From Aadella sp043822885 (GTDB taxonomy: Bacteria; Omnitrophota; Gorgyraeia; Tantalellales; Tantalellaceae), in assembly GCA_043822885.1 (NCBI GenBank), contig JBDRBI010000011.1:1-5942 (forward strand): a stretch of 5,942 nucleotides of DNA, given 5' to 3'. This document shows positions 1 to 4,500 of this stretch, piece by piece. Within the stretch, counting starts at the first letter, position 1. Each line of letters begins with the position of its first letter. The notes under the pieces were generated by a model. That model made no database searches, was not told where the DNA came from, and saw nothing but the letters and a program-made list of their open reading frames with translations. The translations under genes were made by a program, and so were the position numbers.

Positions 1-975
1 AAAGCTAGAAACGTTTTCCATGGACGGTCCGTATTTTCTGATGAGATCATAATATATGTCCAGACGTCTGTTGACCTCGTCGGACCTTCGCGGATCGAAG
101 GAAAGTGTCTCAAGATAATCACTGAGTGACGCGGACAGTTCCGAGCTATCTTCCTGTATGCGCGTAAGGATATCGGTAAAAGGGGAAGTTGCTTCGTCCG
201 TGGATGACAGAGTGTTCATGAAGGTAAAGGCCTGAGACGATATTCTGTTCATGCCGTTTTCTTCATTCTCCAGAAGATCCAAAAGCCTCGACGCTGATTC
301 ATGAAGTTTTTCCGAGTTGTTGATGCGGGAGCTTTCTTGGGACAACTTTTCATATTCGGTTTCAGAAAGGGGTACTTGTTCCAATTCTTTGATCTGATGC
401 GTTAAAATGTCGAGCTCTCTTTCCGAGTTCTCGGCAAGTCCTGTTAGCGTATCAAGTTCTTTTTTGAGTTTGGTATAGGAATTGAATAATTCCGAGTATT
501 CTTTTTTATCGGTTTCTATAGAAGTCAGACTGTCTAAAATGTCCAAATGGAGATCTTCGGACAAAAGCATCTGATGATCATGCGGTCCGTGAAGGTCCAC
601 AAGATAGTTCCCCATATTTTTTAATTCGGATACGGTTACCGTAAGACCGTTTATTTTGTTCTTACCGCGGCCATCCGCAAAAAAGGTACGGTTTATTATG
701 AGAAGAGGGTCATCTTTCGAAACATGTTCGGATAGAGGAGGGTGCTTTTTTAAAAATTGCGGAGAAAGATCGAAAACAGCTTCGATAACGCAGGGGCTTT
801 CCTTGTCGCGCACCTGGGAAATGTTAAGTTTGTTGCCGAGGACTATCTGAAGCGCGTCGATCAAAATAGATTTTCCCGCGCCGGTCTCACCCGTAAGAAC
901 ATTCAAACCTTTGCCAAGATCCACGGTCAGCCGGTCGATGAGACCGAAATTTTTTATAGTAAGACTGGATAACAT
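1..975 (-). CDS. recN: DNA repair protein RecN, N-terminal part (gene continues past the left edge)
   Basis: RecN is a cytoplasmic SMC-like ATPase that acts early in recombinational repair of double-strand breaks. The reverse strand from ATG at 975 is open to base 1 and gives 325 residues, a bit over half of the usual 550-570. The N-terminus is textbook RecN: MLSSLTIKNFGLID, then the Walker A loop GETGAGKS at residues 29-36. The second family motif is HGPHDHQ at 129-135, where most relatives have HGQHExQ, so the usual Gln is Pro here. A heptad-like coiled coil begins around residue 152 and runs through HQIKELE (193-199) and SEKLHESASR (221-230), matching the first RecN arm. The second arm, signature motif and Walker B lie outside the window. 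The start is fixed by the alignment with the family N-terminus, although only a weak GAG lies upstream instead of a good ribosome site. It is divergent from the giant gene at 1507, so the two are not one operon. Confidence 0.96.
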   Translation of the reverse strand, partial: MLSSLTIKNFGLIDRLTVDLGKGLNVLTGETGAGKSILIDALQIVLGNKLNISQVRDKESPCVIEAVFDLSPQFLKKHPPLSEHVSKDDPLLIINRTFFADGRGKNKINGLTVTVSELKNMGNYLVDLHGPHDHQMLLSEDLHLDILDSLTSIETDKKEYSELFNSYTKLKKELDTLTGLAENSERELDILTHQIKELEQVPLSETEYEKLSQESSRINNSEKLHESASRLLDLLENEENGMNRISSQAFTFMNTLSSTDEATSPFTDILTRIQEDSSELSASLSDYLETLSFDPRRSDEVNRRLDIYYDLIRKYGPSMENVSSF

Positions 976-984
976 AGTTCTCAC

Positions 985-1013
985 ATTCTATCACCGTATG
1001 TACGTAATGTAAA
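985..1013 (-). promoter_or_regulatory. Candidate sigma-70-type promoter of recN, possibly giving a leaderless transcript
   Basis: On the minus strand TTTACA (1013-1008) is followed after exactly 17 bp by TAGAAT (990-985); each hexamer matches the consensus at five of six bases. The expected transcription start is about 976-979, within four bases of the recN ATG at 975, so the message would be almost leaderless. This fits the absence of a good Shine-Dalgarno sequence before recN. The spacer holds a near direct repeat, TACATTACG then TACATACG, which could be an operator, but I recognise no LexA box. The call is pattern matching only. Confidence 0.45.
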
Positions 1014-1053
1014 TGAGGAGGGAGTCAAAAAGCCAAAAAACAAAATCCAAAAA

Positions 1054-1243
1054 GGCAAAAGGCAAGGCCTTCATTCACGGTGTCATTTTTTAACGCTTTT
1101 TTTCTACCTTTTTAGGGGTGTTAAATGAACTCGCCCTGTACCAGGAGCGGTACAGGGCTCAGACAGCATTTAACACTTATCCCTAAAAAGGTAGAAAAAA
1201 AACTAAAATGACACAACTGTTCATTCAGGTCTTGCCTTTTGCC
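1054..1243. repeat. Long imperfect inverted repeat (about 190 bp), MITE-like or structural hairpin
   Basis: Five pairs of complementary arms nest around one centre. From outside in they are 1054-1070 with 1227-1243 (one mismatch), 1080-1089 with 1205-1214 (10 bp), 1097-1117 with 1181-1201 (21 bp, perfect), 1118-1126 with 1168-1176 (9 bp) and 1133-1142 with 1149-1158 (10 bp, GCCCTGTACC), leaving the loop AGGAGC. About 66 pairs form, broken by small internal loops. It does not end like a simple terminator, and it lies upstream of both genes, outside both predicted transcripts. Shape and size suggest a non-autonomous mobile element or a dispersed palindromic repeat. I found no clear target-site duplication, since the flanks are low-complexity. 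Confidence 0.85.
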
Positions 1244-1269
1244 TTATGCCTTTTGCAAATGACCCAAAT

Positions 1270-1305
1270 ATGACTTTTGTACCGTTTATGACTTTTGTAC
1301 CGTTT
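1270..1305. repeat. Perfect 18-bp tandem duplication
   Basis: The unit ATGACTTTTGTACCGTTT occurs twice back to back, at 1270-1287 and 1288-1305, with no mismatch. It lies just outside the long inverted repeat and just before the second repeat pair. Two perfect copies imply a recent duplication or a conserved paired protein-binding site. Confidence 0.9.
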
Positions 1306-1312
1306 AGAATTT

Positions 1313-1353
1313 CAATCGGGTAAGTGTCCACTACACCAATCGGCCACGTGTCC
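1313..1353. repeat. Degenerate 17-bp direct repeat, possible remnant of an insertion-sequence end
   Basis: CAATCGGGTAAGTGTCC (1313-1329) recurs as CAATCGGCCACGTGTCC (1337-1353), with 14 of 17 bases identical and a 24-bp period. Together with the adjacent 18-bp tandem, the GTGTCC-containing units resemble the multiple transposase-binding repeats near the ends of some insertion sequences (IS21-like ends are one example). No transposase reading frame is present, so at most this is a solo or eroded end. Confidence 0.45.
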
Positions 1354-1414
1354 CCAGGGGGGTATAAAATTGCAGAACAGTATTTTGTTAAATATAAAAA
1401 AGTAAGAAATTTAA

Positions 1415-1444
1415 CTTTCAGGATTCGCACTTTTGTTGTATAAT
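1415..1444 (+). promoter_or_regulatory. Candidate promoter of the giant gene
   Basis: A perfect -10 hexamer TATAAT sits at 1439-1444. The best-spaced upstream element is CTTTCA (1415-1420), an 18-bp spacer away and only a three-of-six match to TTGACA, so the -35 is weak. The expected start near 1451 leaves a leader of about 55 nt before the GTG at 1507. The surrounding AT-rich DNA makes chance -10 matches more likely. Confidence 0.45.
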
Positions 1445-1493
1445 TACTGTCAGTTAGTATTTTTGAAATCCAGAAAATATTAACATATACAAC

Positions 1494-1499
1494 AGGAGG
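1494..1499 (+). promoter_or_regulatory. Shine-Dalgarno site that fixes the GTG start at 1507
   Basis: AGGAGG at 1494-1499 lies 7 nt before GTG 1507-1509. An in-frame TAA at 1501-1503 rules out any earlier start. The first in-frame ATG (1612, residue 36) has no comparable site and would remove the signal peptide. Confidence 0.9.
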
Positions 1500-1506
1500 A
1501 TAAATA

Positions 1507-1596
1507 GTGAGGCACATACGGTACTGCACAAGGATATTAATACTACTGACATTTTTGTGCAATTCCTCAAATATAGGTATTGCAAGCGCATATGCT
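1507..1596 (+). other. Sec signal peptide of the giant protein
   Basis: Residues 1-9 carry Arg2, His3, Arg5 and Arg9. A hydrophobic core follows (ILILLTFLC, 10-18), then a polar stretch and AYA-Q at 28-31, a good AxA signal peptidase I site that would leave Gln31 as the mature N-terminus. Cys18 is not in a lipobox, because the residues before it are Thr-Phe-Leu, so a lipoprotein is unlikely. The core is short, and an uncleaved anchor cannot be excluded. Confidence 0.75.
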
Positions 1597-4500
1597 CAGA
1601 ATGAGTCAACTATGCATCTTGCCCCCCGGTCCGTATTCACACCTTTAAGTGATCACCAGATAGAAGATGTCACTATTATCCGGTATATCCTCAATTCGGC
1701 CGAACGTGACGGCAAGATGGATCTAATGAAGATAAGGGATGATAGAACTACCCGGTCTTTAGGCGTAGACCTCGGTGAATTCGGGAAAGACGCGAAGATA
1801 GACGCTAAATTCAGATTTAATGATGACATGTCTAAGAGCGATTCATTTCGGTTGATCCCTATCACTTTTAGATCCGACGGACAGGATGAAAAAGAATATT
1901 GGGCATTCATATCAAAAGATAGCGCCGGAGAGATAAAGATCGAGATCCTTACAAAGAGTGAAAATGACGATCTAAATGGATCAAAATTAGATCCGGGCCT
2001 ATTAAAACATGCCGAACGCGAAGAACGGCTCGCCATAACGCGTGGTTTAGAAAGTGAAATAGCGCAGAAAGAAAAAAGAGATATCAGAAGTTTCCTTCCG
2101 GATATACAAGCCAATATTTGGGGCAGTGTAAGGCATGATCTGAATAATATAATGGTTCCTTTAATATCGTATCCTGAAATGCTTTTACTTGATTTTGGTG
2201 GAATAGAGATCGAAGACGATAGTGTCGGGAAAATAGTAACAAGTTATAGGGAAATACTTGATCGAAGTTCTGCTATCGTAAGTTATATCAGAATAAGCGA
2301 TATGTTTGGCGGGTTAGAATCTGAGGCCAGTAGAATAAAAAGTTTAATAGAGAACTCGGAATACGCTAGTGCCAAGGTTGTCCTAAATGACTTACTCACT
2401 GATATAGAAAATTTTCAGAATTTATACAATAAAGAAGAGCGTGACGAGTTTTCAAGAACAATAGACAGCATAGAAAAAAGAATAGAATTTGCTGATAAGA
2501 GTATTACATACGACGGTATCAGTGACTTCTATGATAACGAGCTTATGGCGTCTGCATTGAACGAATTAACTGAAGAAGCCAAAAAACTTCAGAAATTACG
2601 ATATATACTGCTCAAAAAAATATTCAAGGGCATAAATAGAAATAGCGCGATCATATCGGATTCTATTGACGCGCTTCTCAATATAGCAGAGCAGGATAGC
2701 TCACCCTTTAAAGATGGGAGATTGAAAGAGAAGGATATTGATAAGATTAAAACAATAGAGAAATATTTAGATAGACTGATATCTACGACCAGGGTTTCCG
2801 AAAGCATGTTAACGGTAAATGAGAGTTTTGATGGTTCCGCGGTGGATATGGATCCTGTTAATGTTATGGAAGAAATAATAGCTTTCTTAAAAGAGTCAAC
2901 AAGGTTCTTTGGGAAGTCGGGGATACAGGTTAAGAGCATCAATGAAGACCCGGAATTCCGTAATAAAAAGGTTATTATTCATGCGGATATACCCGCGTTC
3001 AGATATGTAATGTATGGTATTTTAACGCTTGGAATGGAAAATATAAAAAAGGATAAGCCCGCGGTCAATATAGAGATGAAAAAGCCTGCCGAAGAAGATA
3101 TGTCTGTATGGATAGAATATGGTATAGAGCGGGATGAAGAAGGGTCTAAGGCGGTAATATCTTTCACTAACAATTATCTTGGGTTCGAAGAGGATCAGCT
3201 TCGGGTTACAGAGTCCGGATCTTTGCGGGAAAAAGCGGCGATACTTCAATGGAAAGGCGCGGAAAGCAAATATCTCGCGATATCGGACGAAATATTATCT
3301 TATGCGGGAGGCAAGCTCGAGATCAGAAATAGCGGGAACGGATCCGTGATAAAAGTAATACTGCCTTATAAAACGGTCGAGTCAGGGGCGGAAGATAAAC
3401 CTAAGATAGGCCAAGATAGAGAACAGCCCGAAGATAACGTATTTAAAACCGAACCCTTCGAGATCATTCCGGGAAGACCCAATATAATATTTGCGGAAGA
3501 TGAAGGAAGTATGCAACAATTATTTCTGGAAAAAGCGGAAAGATCAGACCAGAAATATAATGTATGGAGAGCCAGGAATGCGCGTGAGGCGATTGAAGTT
3601 ATACAAAAAGCGGAGAATGAAGGGATAATATTTGATATAGTGGTTTCTGACATTAACATGAAGGATGGAAGGGATAAAGACGGTAAGGTAATAAACGGTG
3701 TAACCTTGATCAAACAATTGCGTGAAGCCGGAAAAGAATTCCCGATCATTATTTTCAGCACAGAAGATACTGACGAAGTAAATGATCTTCTTCGTGACGG
3801 GCTGGTTTCGGCTAAGGTGGGAGGGAGAGAGGAGAATAAAGATGTAGGCAAGTTATTTAAGACCATAGAAAAGACATTAAAGCAACGACAGTCTGCTGAC
3901 CCCGCGGGCGGAATAAACGATGAAAAGAAAAGACGGGCCGAAGAGGAAAGGATAGAAGCGGAGGCGCTTAGAATGAAAAAAGAGGTAATTGAACTTATTG
4001 CGCAAGGAAGACCTAATACTGCTGTCGAAAAATTCTTTACCGATAATGTTTTTATATCTGATAAAGGTACTATGGCGACTTCTATGCTGTCGAATGAACT
4101 TATAAAAATGGTAGCTGAAGATAAGAGAAATACAGACATAAGCAGAGAATTCTTGAAACGCATTAGCCGGGGTGTTGAAGTTTTTGACGGAGACAAAGAA
4201 AAGATATGGGCTATACAAAACATCGCGGGGCAAACGGCAGGGATAATATCGGCTATCAAAGAAGGGATAGACAATGCTGGAATGATAAGGGTTACAGACG
4301 ATCCGGATAAGATGGTGAGAGCGGGAGATAAAGATAGGGGTAGCAGTTTTATAGATAAAGGCAGCATCCCTGAAAATATAGGAATTGCAGCAGAGGAAGG
4401 AATGCCCCATTTTTACGATAGAGGTCAGGAAGCTTTGACAAAATTGGGTGATGTAAATATGTTTGATAAGCTCGTTTATAATAGAGATGTATTCGAAGAT

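Larger units (their letters stand above)
976..1506. other. Divergent intergenic region without a supported gene
   Basis: This 531-bp stretch separates the starts of recN and the giant gene. It contains two candidate promoters, a long inverted repeat and two short direct-repeat pairs, listed separately. From 1024 to 1053 the plus strand is an A-rich run with repeated AAAAA, AGCC and TCC blocks. I see no tRNA, rRNA, riboswitch or convincing protein gene. The 113-codon reverse frame over 1221-1562 is made of repeat sequence and overlaps the start of the giant gene. Confidence 0.8.

Noticed and set aside
656..972. Two small plus-strand reading frames inside recN (64 and 71 codons)
   Set aside because: They lie antisense to the well-supported recN frame and have no family resemblance or ribosome site; they are shadows.
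1133..1158. Central 10-bp stem with a 6-base loop as a rho-independent terminator
   Set aside because: Neither side has an immediate T-run after the stem, and both flanking genes start, rather than end, at this region.
1270..1353. CRISPR array
   Set aside because: There are only two copies of each unit, the 18-bp copies have no spacer between them, and no cas gene is nearby.
1221..1562. 113-codon minus-strand frame in the intergenic region
   Set aside because: It translates the tandem repeats (a doubled NGTKVI), crosses both repeat pairs and overlaps the promoter and start of the giant gene.
1507..1563. Lipoprotein signal peptide using Cys18
   Set aside because: The residues before Cys18 are Thr-Phe-Leu, which do not fit a lipobox, while an AxA site follows at 28-30.
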